DNA of 64,000 bases from Talpa occidentalis. Taxonomy: Eukaryota > Chordata > Mammalia > Eulipotyphla > Talpidae. The stretch's first letter is position 1, and every line of letters starts with the position of its first letter. Shown here piece by piece: positions 26,762 through 38,775 of this stretch. The notes below the pieces were generated by a model, which worked only from the letters and a program-made list of their open reading frames with translations, had not been told where the DNA came from and made no database searches. The stretch lies in assembly GCF_014898055.3 (NCBI RefSeq), contig NW_023601322.1:68848740-68912739 (forward strand), read 5' to 3'. A program made the translations under genes and the position numbers.

Positions 26762-27344
26762 CCTATTGGGGAAATTTTGACATGTATCATATTTTTATGG
26801 ATTTGTTTATCTCGCCACACCAGTGAGCTCCTTTACAGTAGAGATGCCATGTTTCATTCTAATTTCCTTAGTAACGAGAACCCCAATTGCTAAGAGAAAA
26901 TGAATTGAGGAAGTGCCATTGGAGAATAAGCAAGATGCTCTAGAGATTAGAAGGGAGGACAGTGTATAAAACTGCATGGAATTGTTCAACCACGGCCATT
27001 AAAAAGTGATTTGAATGTGACAGAATAAAAGCAAAGAAAGAGAACGGTATTCAAGGAACAAGAAAAAGCATGGGGTGAGTTTGGTTGGAGCATGGTGTAC
27101 TTGTAGATGACAGGATATCAAGAGCTGCCTGATAAGGTAGGGACCTTTTTTGACTAGGTGGGCCTTGAACAGCAGCAGGGTTGTTGGTACTTTGCAGGGC
27201 AGCAGAGAATCACTGAAGGCTTTTAAGAAGAGTGCTAACAGACTTGTCCTTGGGTATGCTTTGCCTGGCTACAATAGCAGGAAAAATGGCACATGAAGGA
27301 ACCATTTCTCTTTTTAGTAAAGATTAGGTCTCATGATCTTTCTT

Positions 27345-27622
27345 TTTTTTTTTTTTCCCCAAAGATTTATTTATTTTTATACAAGAGCTGGGGTACAGGC
27401 CAGAGGCACAGGAGGGTGAGAGGATTTACCAGAGACAGAGTGGGGAACAGAACAGGCAGACTGACCGAAATACACTGCTGAGGGGGGCAGCGGGCACGAC
27501 AGGAGAGGTCTGCCATGCCATGTGGCAATCTCCCTGGCTGGCCAGGAATCAAACCTGCGCTGTAGAGTCTGCGGACAGCTTCACAATGCTGCGCTCAACC
27601 CTGTGCACTACCGGGGAGGCCC
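27345..27622 (-). mobile_element. tRNA-derived SINE, subfamily B
   Basis: Perfect 15-bp TSD ctcatgatctttctt at 27330-27344 and 27623-27637, so this B-type copy is fairly recent. 27638-28700 is unassigned. Confidence 0.94.
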
Positions 27623-28699
27623 CTCATGATCTTTCTTCTAAGGTTCCTTCAGCTCAAGATGCTGGCACCCCTGGCACTCTGAGAAATTTGCCTTGTCTTT
27701 TATAACTTTGAAATGGGAGGAGATGGAAAGAAGGTATCTTGAAGATAGCTCTTTTTTTTTGGGGGGGGTGACTTCTCTCAAAAGGGATTCAGACTTGAAG
27801 TACCCAACTGGCAATGAATCGTCCCATAAGTGGAAGTGAACACCAAGACCAGAACTTGCAAACACTGTCTGAATCCCAGTAGGATACCTGAGAGTGTGCA
27901 GTGGGGATAGTGTATATATAACCAAGTGAGAGTTGCTGTTCACATGAGGTGCTCAGGATTGAGACCATTGGGAGATGGCGCAGCTGGGACAGCACCAGCT
28001 GTTTGACTGTGAGTGGAGGTATGGAACATGCTGCTTGTTGGAAGCTTACACATCAGAAGGTTTGCTGGTACGCTAAACTTGTGCTCAGCGGCCCGGAACA
28101 TCCAGGCCTTCTTGCCCATGCTTGAATGGGTACCTGCCAGCTGGGTCCCCTGAGGAGCAGGGAGCCAGAGCAGGCAACTGCATTTATAACCTTTCTGGTG
28201 CATTGTTGCGAAACTGACTTAAGGCTGTGATTGAGTAAAGTTTATCAGGAAACCCGAAGCCCTTCTCCCTTGTTGCTAGCTGGTTGTTCTCATTTAAATC
28301 CTCCCCACATTTGCCTAAATTAGACTATTAGATGCAACTTTTTTGAGTTCTAGAGGAGAGGGGTGGACAACACATCTTAAATGGGTTTGCTTGGCTTCCT
28401 GGTAGCCTCAGCCAAAGAAGGTTATAACTGACTTCAGACCTGGATTAACTGACTTTCTTGCTGCCCTGGGTCAATTTGGATGCCCTGAAGCCTTTACTGT
28501 TGTTGAACTGTCTGCAGGATTAACCACATAGACTGACTTGAAAATTCTATAAAAATCATTTACTTTCCTCTCCGCTATGCAACTCAGTCAGGTCTGTACT
28601 GAAAGACTAGTAACACTCACTCTGTCTCTTATGGCTGAGAAAACTGAAGAAGTCAGAGAGGCAAGATCCAGAAAAACACCATTATTGTCAACCCTAAGT

Positions 28700-28840
28700 A
28701 CTCTGTGTGCATTATATCTTAATTCTCACAGTGAATTCTGTGAACTCTGTGAAGTGGGCACCATTCTGTACTTGGATCACAAAGTTTATTTTCCTGAGGT
28801 CTTAGAGCTATTAAGTGGTGGAACTGGACCTGGAACTTAG
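28700..28840 (+). repeat. MIR-like fragment
   Basis: ttaattctcacagtgaattc, gaagtgggcaccattctgta, then gagctattaagtggtggaac and tggacctggaact: the typical MIR 3'/core order. Confidence 0.55.
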
Positions 28841-29114
28841 CCTATGCCCTTCACGCTGGACTGGACAGCTGCCCTGGTCCCCCAGATGCTAGAGGCTGTA
28901 GCTCTTTCAGGTGAGGTTAGTAAAGCAGGTGAACAAAGCCCAGCACTACTTAGGTATCTTACAGCTGATGATCTAAAAGTTGAAGCCAAGTGGCAACAAA
29001 TTGAAATTGTCAGTACGTTTTGATAACTGAAAGACTGCCCAGTAGACTGACCTTGTTTTATTGTTCAAATTCCTACAGTTAAAGATTAGATCTCATCTTT
29101 CTTCTAAGAGAAAG

Positions 29115-29192
29115 ATACTGGCAATAAACCACTTAATAATGGGGAGGTGCAAATTGGGAATGAAGGAGTTAAATGTGTCCTTTTCTTAGGGG
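29115..29192. repeat. Left arm of a 75-bp inverted repeat
   Basis: The reverse complement of this arm matches 30302-30376 with one substitution in the first 50 bases and a small indel later. Shared core (right-arm strand): gaaaaggacacatttaactc, then cttcattcccaatttgcacc. The two arms are 1.1 kb apart. I cannot name the parent element. Confidence 0.85.
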
Positions 29193-29672
29193 CCTTCCCC
29201 CCTCCCCCCAACAACTGGGGATGAGGGTAGGAGAGGAAATGGCAGGATGATGGAGTCAGTTGTGTTCTTGACTGACTTCTCTACATTGTTGTTCCATCTG
29301 CCTCTTTTCCCATTCTGATTTGCATTTGGTTCCTGACACGACTGCTATCAAAAATAGAGACTCAAGAGTTCCATACCTTAGAGCTGAGCTCGAGAGAAAT
29401 TCTGCTTTAGCGATTTTGCTCTAGTCATGCCTATGGACTTCCCAATTCTTTCCCCTGCAGGCAGCATCCAAGCTGAGGAACTTTGCAGCAGATGCTGGAA
29501 AAATTGTAGAGGTCAAAATTAGCTGAATCTGTTTTGAAATCATTTTTAGAACCATGTTTGGCCATGGAGGTAACAGGTGCTGTAAAAGAACAAGTAGAGC
29601 CTATTACAATGTCAGCATCCCTGGGGACTGATGGGGTGGGGTGGGGGGAGGATTAAATATTAAAACACAATA

Positions 29673-29955
29673 GGGCCTCCCCGGTGGCGCAGTGGTTGAG
29701 CGCTGGGTTGCGAAGCTGCCCATGGCCTCTGTGGCGCCGGTTCGATCCCCGGCTGCTCCCTGGCCACCGGAGGAGGGTCCCACATGGCGCGCAGACCTCT
29801 CCTGCCGCCAGCTGCTCCCCTCAGCAGTGTACTTCGGTCCTTCTGCCTGTTCTGCTCCCCGCTCTGGCTCTGGTGAATTCTCTCACCCTCCCGCGCTTCT
29901 GACTATACCCAGTGCATGTATAAACAAAACAAAACAAACAAACAAATAAATAAAA
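29673..29955 (+). mobile_element. tRNA-derived SINE, subfamily A, full-length forward copy
   Basis: Best reference copy. Head gggcctccccggtggcgcag; pol III A-box-like TGGCGCAGTGGTTGAG (29685-29700) and B box GGTTCGATCCC (29739-29749); tRNA-unrelated body ending ccagtgcatgtataaac, then an (AAAC/AAAT)n tail. Perfect 18-bp TSD aaatattaaaacacaata at 29655-29672 and 29956-29973. The tRNA-like head with both boxes makes this a tRNA-derived SINE. Confidence 0.96.
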
Positions 29956-30301
29956 AAATATTAAAACACAATATCTTGGCACTTTTCTTTTTAACCCCCC
30001 CATTAAATTATGACTTCTGTTTGAGGAAAATAACTGAGAACAAAGACTATGTTTAGAATACAATCTTTATGTTTTAAATTTCACTAATGAGTGGTTTTAG
30101 CACTTTCATTTGGTTCCCAGTCAACCTGTATTCAAAGTGTCAATTAACCAATAAATATTATGAAAAACAAGAGTCAGAAATGGTTGCCACTCTTGCTAAT
30201 GAGCTGCTAATGAAATTGTGCCTGGGTGGGAAATACAGTTATTCTGAAATCCTCAAGAGTCTTCTCTAGAAAATGAGCAGTGGCGGAGCTAAGACCCCTG
30301 A

Positions 30302-30376
30302 CCCCTGAGAAAAGGACACATTTAACTCCTTCATTCCCAATTTGCACCCTCTCATTAAGTGGTTTATTGCCAGTAT
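30302..30376. repeat. Right arm of the 75-bp inverted repeat
   Basis: Inverted partner of 29115-29192. Between the arms lie a G-rich tract (29632-29651), a young SINE, and unassigned sequence (29193-29654, 29974-30301). Confidence 0.85.
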
Positions 30377-30691
30377 TTAATGATTAATTCAATTATGATG
30401 AGACTTTTTTAAAATATAGTTTTATTTTATACAATAATTCCTGTGTGGATTTAGAGCTGGAAGTGGAGCTGTGCTGCAGTTTATTGACAGCTGCCTGACC
30501 TGAAATTCTCTTGGTGATTCCCTTCCTCTTCTAATTTTCTTGAGCCTTTTCTCAGTCTCCTCACCCCAACACTTAACACATATGTACATGCACAATTGAA
30601 AATAGATTGAAATCTGATTATATTCAGAATTTTGTAGGGATGAGCGAGTAGGTGGTGGGTGGGAAGTACATCTTAAAAAGAAAGAGAAATG

Positions 30692-30957
30692 GGGCCTCCC
30701 GGGTGGCACAAGGGGTTAAGACGCACCTATGAAGTTATTCGCAGCCACTGCAGCACCAGTTCGATCCCCCAGCCAGGGAGGAACCCACATGGCACAGCAG
30801 ACCTCACCTGACTCACCTGCTGCTCCCCTCAGCAGTGTATTTTAGTCAGTCTGCCTGTTCTGTCTCCACTCTGTCTTTGGTGAATCCTTTCACCCCCCAC
30901 GCCTCTGGCCTGTACTCCAGCTCTTGTATGCATAAGCAAATAAATCTTTAAAAAAAA
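30692..30957 (+). mobile_element. tRNA-derived SINE, subfamily B, with an L1 inserted at its 3' edge
   Basis: Head ggcctcccgggtggcacaag, B box GTTCGATCCC, body ending cagctcttgtatgcataagc and an aaataaatcttta tail. Upstream flank aaagagaaatgg resembles the text after the L1 (gagtgagaaatgg at 32992-33004), so the SINE's own TSD was split by the L1. Confidence 0.9.
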
Positions 30958-30968
30958 GAGAGTGAGAC

Positions 30969-32765
30969 TCACCACTGCTTTTCAATATAATACTGGAAGT
31001 CCTAGTCAGAGCAATAAGACAAGAGAAAGATATCCAAGGAATCCAAATAGGAAAAGAAGAAGTCAAACTATCACTATTTGCAGATGATATGATAATATAC
31101 ATAGAGAACCCCAAAAACTCCACAGAAAAACTAATTCAACTCATCAATCAGTTCAGTAAAGTGGCAGGATACAAAATCAACACACAAAAGTCAGTAGCCT
31201 TCCTATACACAAACAATAAATCTGAAGAAGAAGAAATAAAAAAAAAAATCCCTTTTAGTATTGAAACAAAAAAAATCAAATATTTGGGAATAAATCTAAC
31301 AAAAGAGGTAAAGGACCTATACAAAGAAAACTATAAAACACTGTTAAAAGAAATAGAAGAAGACACAAAGAAATGGAAAGACATCCCCTGCTCATGGATT
31401 GGAAGAATAAACATTATTAAAATGGCCATCCTACCAAAAGCAATATACAGATTCAATGCTATTCCAATCAAAATTTCAATGTCATTCTTCAAAGAAATAG
31501 AACACTTATTGATGAAATTCATATGGAATCACAAAAAACCCCGAATTGCCAAAGCTCTCCTGAAAAAGAAAGAAGGGAATGGAGGCATCACACTCCCAGA
31601 CTTCAAACTATACTACAAAGCCATAATCATCAAAACTGCATGGTATTGGAACAAGAACAGACATACAGACCAATGGAATCAAATAGAAAATCCAGAAATA
31701 AACCCACAGATTTACGGTCAACTAATCTTTGACAAAGGAGCAAAGACTATGCATTGGAGCAAAGAAAGTTTGTTCAATAAATGGTGCTGGGAAAACTGGG
31801 TCGCTACATGCAAAAGAATGAAGCTTGACCACTACCTCACACCATACACAAAAATCAACTCAAAATGGATTAAAGAACTAGACATAAGACCTGAAACCAT
31901 AAAATATATAGAAGGAAATATAGGCGAAACACTACGTGATTTGCACATCAAAGACATCTTTACAGATACATCACCCAAAGCAGTGATAGTGAAGGCAAAG
32001 ATAAACAGCTGGGACTACATCAAATTAAAGAGCTTCTGCACAGCAAAAGAGACAATAACAAAAACAAAGAGAAACCCCACTGACTGGGAGAACATTTTTG
32101 CACCCAACACTAATGATAAAGGACTGATCACAAAAATCTGCAAAGAGCTGATGAGACTCAACAACAACAAAGAAAATAACCCAGTCAAAAAATGGGCAGA
32201 AGAGCTAAAAAGAAACTTCTCTGAAGAGGAAATGCAAATGGCCAACAGGCATATGAAAAAATGTTCAACATCACTTGTAATCAGGGAAATGCAAATCAAA
32301 ACTACCATGAGATACCATCTTACACCAGTGAGAATGGCACATATTAAAAAAACTAGCAACAACAAATGCTGGCGAGGGTGTGGAGAAAAAGGAACTCTTC
32401 TGCACTGTTGGTGGGAGTGCAAACTGGTCCAACCACTATGGAGAGCTGTGTGGAGATTTCTTGACCTACTAAACATAGAGCTTCCATATGATCCAGCAAT
32501 TCCACTCCTAGGTATTTACCCAAAGGACACAGAAACATCAATTCCAAAGAGCACCTGCACACCTATGTTTATAGCAGCACTGTTTACAATAGCTAAGCTT
32601 TGGAAACAGCCCAAATGCCCAAAAATAGATAACTGGATCAAGAAGATGTGGCACATATATACCATGGAATATTACTCAGCATTCAAAAAAGATAAACACA
32701 TGCAATTTGCAGCAACATGGATGGCACTGGAAGGGATCATGCTCAGTGAAATAAGCCAAAAATAA
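30969..32765 (+). pseudogene. L1 ORF2 C-terminal part (5'-truncated, frame open)
   Basis: The frame is open for 598 codons from the L1 junction to a TAA at 32763-32765. It starts inside the reverse transcriptase domain: the catalytic FADD is at 31077-31088. It continues through the C-terminal domain to the cysteine-rich motif (CWRGC...HCWWEC, 32367-32420). The endonuclease, the first part of RT, ORF1 and the promoter are missing, so it is not an autonomous element. An ATG at 31089 exists but is an internal methionine. Confidence 0.93.
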
Positions 32766-32896
32766 AAAGAAAAATACCGGATGGTCTCACTCATAGCAGG
32801 AATCTAGAAAACTTAAATAAGGGACCAGGAAAATGAATAACTATAAGAAAGTGAAAATCAAAATCAACAAAAAACTATGAACCAGAGACACTTTTT

Positions 32897-32943
32897 GGGG
32901 GGTGGGGGGCGGGAGGGGAGGGATTGGGGTCAGAATGGGGGGG
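32897..32943 (+). repeat. G-rich tract in the L1 3'UTR (G-quadruplex candidate)
   Basis: At least five runs of three to six G separated by single bases. L1 3'UTRs commonly carry such a tract; the older L1 at 44483-50219 has a weaker version. Confidence 0.85.
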
Positions 32944-33551
32944 TTGCAATTGTATGGGGAATATAAAAATAAAATTTATTATAAAAAAAGAGAGTGAGAA
33001 ATGGCAGAAACCAGTAGATGACTGCAGTCAACAGGGTTATTGAAAACCAGATTCCCAGCAGAGATGCAGAAGCCAAGTGCTCTGATGAAAGCACGGTGCT
33101 GTACCTAGTAGCCTCACTTTCTGGATCTTCTCAGCTGAAGAGGAACTTGGGACTTTGAAGGTAGCCATTGGAAGGGAAAAGAGGTGATGGACAGGCTAGA
33201 AAACAGGCACAGGACCCCCATCATGGGTCTGTGGGTGAAAGTAACCCTTCTGTTCCTCTGCCTGATTCTCCTTTATTTTATCACTGGCTTTGGACTCTGA
33301 CAGGTCCCCAGACCTGGCAGGAGGAGGACACTGAGGGCCATGACAGGATTCCTAGTTTTTCTGACCAAAAAAGTATGACCACATACTACTGTATCATTCT
33401 TCCCATGCCCTACCTATTCCCCTGTTCAGGCTTTGTTATGACTGTTTAGGACAGATACAATAACTTTCTAACTGATCTCCCTGTTTTTTATCTCCCCATT
33501 TTTTTTAAAAGTGTGAGTTTATGATTCCATTTCTATATAATTCCAGAGAAC

Positions 33552-33804
33552 TTTTTTTTTTAAATTTAGTTATACAAGCACTGGGTACAGGCAGAAGCAC
33601 GGGAGGGTGAGAGAATTCACCAGAGCTAGAGCGGGGAACAGAACAGGCAAACCGATGAAATACACTGCTGAGGGGAGCAGAGGGCGCGGCAGGAGAGGTC
33701 TGCGCGCCAAGTGGGACCCTCGCTGGCGGCCTGGGATCAAACTGGTGCTGCAGAGGCTGTGGGCAGCTTCGCAGCCCAGTGTTCAACCACTACGCCACCA
33801 GGGG
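33552..33804 (-). mobile_element. tRNA-derived SINE, subfamily A, with extra 3' sequence
   Basis: The SINE body ends in a T-tract at 33552, but the TSD (tatctccccatttt) is at 33489-33502 and 33805-33818. That leaves 33503-33551 (a T-run plus about 45 bp of unique sequence) inside the insertion. 33005-33488 and 33820-36210 are unassigned. Confidence 0.9.
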
Positions 33805-34566
33805 TATCTCCCCATTTTGTATACTGAGTTCCAAATGCTTCAAATGGAGCTACTCATTGCCCCCTGAATATGTCTGCTTCTGAACTTGGAACTCTAAATG
33901 TTTTAGGCCCTCTCCTTCACTGACTCATACTCTTCAATTGCAGGAATTGCTCTTATCCATGTGATAGCCTTACCAGTGGCCAGCACAGCAAGTGGACCTC
34001 ATTAGGTACATAGTAAGCTCTTTTCTAGGAGTACCTTGGCTCCTTGACCAGCCAGTTGTGGAAAGAGACTCACTGTGTCTAGATATGAGTCTTTGTCCTG
34101 ATGGCTGTTCAGAGAACCTCTCCAGATGTAACACAGGACATCTTCTAAGCAGCATTACTAGTTCACGTCCTTAAAATGCACGGCTCTGTGAATTATGTGT
34201 ATAGAAGCTTGTGACCAGTGTTGTCCTCCTTGAGGACTGGAGAAGAGACATTGGTTAGCAGATGAGAGTTTAGAGGGTAATTTGGGAGTGTGAGTATAGG
34301 TAGGAGCTATCACAGTAGCTATTCCCTGAAGGAAACTCTGGAGTTTCCTTCTAAGGGACTTGTAGTACAGGTAGGGATTTCTGCCCTTGCTTAGAAGCCA
34401 TGCCAGAGATCTCTTCTGAGGCTCTGCCCAGATTCTAGGTTCTGTGATTCAAAGTGAAAAATCAGTTTGGAGGTATTTTTATCTTTTCTCATTTTGTCAT
34501 TGTTCAGTCCTTTTATAAAATGCATAAATATAACTACAACCCAGACTGGTTCACTACATGCTTTGC

Positions 34567-34589
34567 TGTTTTTTTTTTTTTTTTTTTTA
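34567..34589. repeat. Poly-T tract
   Basis: Run of more than 20 T. No element attached that I recognise. Confidence 0.85.
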
Positions 34590-36210
34590 AAGGTTTCCAT
34601 TTGTGTTTCCCTTTAAAAAATAACAACATTAAGTATCGGTTCAGGGTTCAGCACCCTGAAGAGGTTTGTGCACATTTTTTTGTCACTGGTTCAGTTCAAG
34701 TCCTGCCTTATAGACAGGGTGGATGTTTCGTTTGTGTGATGCAGGGATCTTGCCAGGACTTGTTTGGGGGGTTTTGAATAAAAAAGGAGGAGGAGAGGGC
34801 TGTGGTAGTCATGGCAACCAGGCCTGTGACGTGTCAGCTCTGACCAGTCCTGGGTAGAAACTTGGAAGCCCCAAGTGGCTTTGCTTCATGTTCCATTCTC
34901 CTCCTAGTCCTTCTGATCTGGGGGGTCTAGAATAGGGGGCAAGCATTTGTGCTGCTCTTTCTGGAGTCCTGCTGTGTGCCTAGAGCTGGGCTTGAGCTGT
35001 GGGCACAAGTAATTGGTCCCTGCTCTTCAGAAAGTCTGTTAATAGGAGTTTTTGCTCTTGTTAGCACATGCCTACAGGACTTGAGAAATAAAATGTCTTT
35101 GTTACATCCTGGTTGACATTTGTCATTTTGGGTCTTTGTTTCCTGGAGCACTTTTAACTTTCTATGGGCATTGAAACAGTTGTTTTTTCACTTGTTCTTC
35201 ATAACAGTCTCTAACATGTTAGGGAAAGTGAGCACCATAGATTCTTATCTTTTGACACACAAGGGCATAAAGATTTAGAAAAATAAAGGAATTTGGTTAA
35301 ATTCACCCAGCTCTCAAAGTCGTAGCTGAGTGGGTAGCAGAGTTCCAGGGCTCATGGTGATTTAACCAACTCTCATCTTAGTGAGCCATGCTAGGTCAGC
35401 TCTTAATTTTCTGCTGTTACATCTAGGTTTGACCTGAAAGAGGCTAGAAGTCTTTGGAGGGGTAGGTTTCCAGGCAGGAGCCTACATGGGAGACCTCTCA
35501 CCCCTCCTAAAGCCATATAAATACCAACGCATCTGATGTCAATGCAAAAAAGAGGACCCTGAATGCATCTCAGTTGGCCCCATCTCTGCTGAAGCAGGGC
35601 AGCCAGCCTGCACACTACCCCTGCAGCTACTATCTGAGAAGGTCCCTGTCACTGTGTGCATTCAGGAGGGACAAGTTTCTCATTGCTGGTTACTGGAATG
35701 AGTTGAGACAAAGACTTAGTCAGGCAAAATTTGTTGTTAGCTGAAACTTGTCTTTTCCAAGCAGTCTCATAGTGATTGTGGACTGAATTTCATTTGTAGA
35801 TATAATTTGTCTGGCTTTTATATTTTAAATTTTGAATGCTTTTAGAGGGGACATTTTTCTGAGCTCTTACCACTCCCTGTTATGTTACATATGACCTTCC
35901 TCACTCATATCTCTAACCTGCCTGCCTCTCTTAAATTGGCTCTTATCTTCTAGACCACTATTCTTTACCTGCCCTTCAACTAGGGTTCCTCTTGAGCTGC
36001 TCACTTGCTTCTTGGCCTCAGGCTTTCTAGGCCCATTTTCTCCTTCCCCCACCCAGACCTGACCTGTCTTTCTGGGGTTGTATTTAGGTGTGGAGCTTAA
36101 CTCTGTATCCTGATCCCTAGATACTTGCTGTCACATTAAGTTGCATCTGGTAGACTAATTGCTGTTCTGGGAATCAAAAGAAGAAGGTACTTCTTTACCC
36201 AAAGAAATGA

Positions 36211-36290
36211 AATTTTGAAACACCTTTATTAAAATAAAACGTATATACCATAAAATCCACTCATTTAAAGTGTACCGTGGGAATAATTTT
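36211..36290 (-). repeat. Short ancient L1 3' fragment
   Basis: Text aaataaaacgtatataccat then aaaatccactcatttaaagt resembles the L1-like copy at 7080-7140. Very short. 36291-36880 is unassigned. Confidence 0.45.
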
Positions 36291-36894
36291 CAAATGTCCA
36301 AGGGAAGGTTGGCAGAATAGATGGGTGGTTTCCAGACTATGGTGCTTTGTGGACCAGAAAAACTAACAGAAAATTTGGAGGACCAAAGGCCATTTTTTTA
36401 CTTTGCTGAGTTAGTTTAATATAGAAACAATTCGTGGTCATCCATCATCATCATTATCCCATTTTATAGAAGGACATTTTAACACTAAAAAGAGAGAAAC
36501 TATATAATTCCAGAAAAAAAGAATGGCTCTTTACATTGGACACTTTTACTTGTTTTCAAACCACTGGAATAAATTGCCACAGTAAACAAACCAACTCAAA
36601 ACAGGCTTAAAACAACAGTAATTTCTTTTTGTATAGCTCTGTTAGAACCTTAGTAATAGTTCACATACCCTTCAGATAAACAAACCAACCAGGGTGTGGA
36701 GGAGTAGGAGCCACAAAATGAACCAAGCAGTACAAATTAATAACATAATCATACTGGAGGGGGTAGGGAAGAAAACTAACCTAATTACTTTGTGAAACAT
36801 AACTTGAGTGAATATTGTAAAACTGAAGACAAAAGAACGAAACATGAATGCTGTAGCCTTATTTATTACTCAGAGGGGTATGGGTTAGCAGTTT

Positions 36895-37160
36895 TTTAAA
36901 AAGATTTTTTTATGCTTACAAGAACTGGGGTACAGGCCAGAGGTGCCGGGGGGTGAGAAGATTCACCAGAGACAAAGTGGGAAACAGAACAGGCAGACTG
37001 ACTGAAATACACTGTTGACGGGAGCAGTGGGTGAGACAGGAGAGGACTGCTGCACCATGTGGGTAGCTTCCTGGCCAGCCAGGGGTCGAACTCATGCTGC
37101 AGAGGCCACTGATAGCTTCACAGTGCTGTGCTTAACCCCTTGTGCCACCAGGGAGGCCCC
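36895..37160 (-). mobile_element. tRNA-derived SINE, subfamily B
   Basis: TSD tgggttagca(g/a)tt starting at 36881 and 37161. The A-tail side is short. 37175-37666 after it is A-rich and unassigned. Confidence 0.91.
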
Positions 37161-37683
37161 TGGGTTAGCAATTCTGAAGCTACTTTATATGTATTTTGGA
37201 ATAGAGCAATAAGTATATTGCAGATATTAAGAGCTAGGTTTCTCACTGTTGGAGAAAGAAGTTATCAGTATAAATAAGGAAAGGGCGATGACAAGTATGC
37301 CCTGTGGTATTACATTAGAGTCTGAGATGTTAGTATAAACTTGTAGTTTTTAGTAGCTATACAGACAAGATACAAATAAAGATGTGTATATATGTATATG
37401 TATACAGATATGTGAAGTTCTTATCTCCTCCCTAGCAACAATGACACCCTGATAGTTCTGATAGTAACGAACATACCTAGCACCCAAATCTTGGTTTTCT
37501 TCAATATGAATAATGGTTGATTCCAAGGCTGAGGGAAGGAAAATGCAAGATGAACTTGGAATACATTATAGGGCCAGAAAGTAAGGAAATATTTGAAAAA
37601 AGAAAATCATGGAGGAAGGGACTTGTCAAAGGAACTGAAGCACCAACTGAAAGCACTCTTACTTGCTGATACTGAAACAATTT

Positions 37684-37949
37684 TTTTTTCAAGATTTATT
37701 TATTTTTATACAAGAGCTGGGGTACAGGCCAGAGGCATGGGAGGGTGAGAGGATTCACCAGAGACAGAGCAGGGAGCAGAACAGGCAGACGACAGAAATA
37801 CACTGCTGAGGGGAGCAGCTGGCGCGACAGGAGAGGTCCGCTGCACCATTTGGGATTCTTACCCACTGGCCGGGATCAAACCCACACTGCAGAGTCTGCG
37901 GACAGCTTCACAGTGTTGCGCTCAACTCACTGTGCCACTGGGGAGGCCA
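37684..37949 (-). mobile_element. tRNA-derived SINE, subfamily B
   Basis: TSD tgatactgaaacaattt (37667-37683) and tgatactgaaacgattt (37950-37966), one mismatch. Confidence 0.93.
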
Positions 37950-38224
37950 TGATACTGAAACGATTTGAACCACAAAATAAATAATGATAATGTTGGATAT
38001 AACTCATAGAATAAAATATTCATGAGTACATACTGGTGAATAATTAAATTGATGGAGGAGTGATAGCTTTTCCTTGAAGTGAGTTTTCAATTAATAGAAA
38101 TGTAAGGAAAGAGGGAATTAGAAAGTTGCCATTTGACTCTCATCACTGTGCTGTTTGTTGGGAACTAATTCTCCTAATGGTGAGTGAAGGTTTGAGGAGA
38201 AAAAGGATTTGTATAATCTCAAAG

Positions 38225-38775
38225 TATTCCCCCATGATTATTTTTAAAACTATTCACTTGTTTTTAGTATATGCACAATATTGTACAACCATCACCACTG
38301 TTTAATTCCAGAACATATTTATCACTACCCAAATGAAACCCCATATCCACTAGTAGTCATTCCACAATCCTCCCTTCCCTCAGCTCCTGACAACCATTAG
38401 TCTACTGTGTCTTTTGATTTGCCTATTTGGATATTTCACATAAAAAGGAACCATATGGTATGTGACCTTCTGTTTCTGTCTTCTTTTACTTAGTGTAGTG
38501 TATTCAAGGTTCATTCATGTTGTATATATCAGTATTTAATTCCTTTTAATGGCTTAGTATTCCAGTGTGTGAATATACCACACTTTGCTTATTCTTTCAT
38601 CAGTGAATGGACATTTAGATTGTTCACAGTTTGATTATTAAAACTAATGCTACAATGAATATTCATGAACAAGTTATTGTGTGAACATATGTTTTAGTTC
38701 TTTTGGGTATACAGCTAGGTACAGAATTGGTGGGTTCATCTGGTAACTATCTTTTTGAGAAACTCAAACTCTTTT
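38225..38775 (-). repeat. Ancient L1 3' fragment
   Basis: Antisense old L1 text: aatattgtacaaccatcacc, tctactgtgtcttttgattt, taatggcttagtattccagt, ttctttcatcagtgaatgga. Related to 7080-7400. Confidence 0.7.

Larger units (their letters stand above)
30968..32982 (+). mobile_element. Young 5'-truncated LINE-1
   Basis: Perfect 17-bp TSD aaaaaaagagagtgaga at 30951-30967 and 32983-32999. It contains the ORF2 C-terminal part, a 3'UTR with a G-rich tract (32897-32943) and the end aaaataaaatttattat. The lack of stops and the exact TSD point to a recent insertion. It landed at the A-rich 3' end of a SINE. Confidence 0.95.

Noticed and set aside
27638..28330. Possible LTR or hidden exon (several overlapping open frames)
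   Set aside because: No TG..CA ends, polyadenylation pattern, primer-binding site or partner LTR could be seen, and no known protein matched.
29685..29749. tRNA gene from A and B boxes
   Set aside because: The boxes sit at the head of a SINE followed by unrelated body, A-tail and TSD; no mature tRNA cloverleaf end (CCA-accepting stem) is evident.
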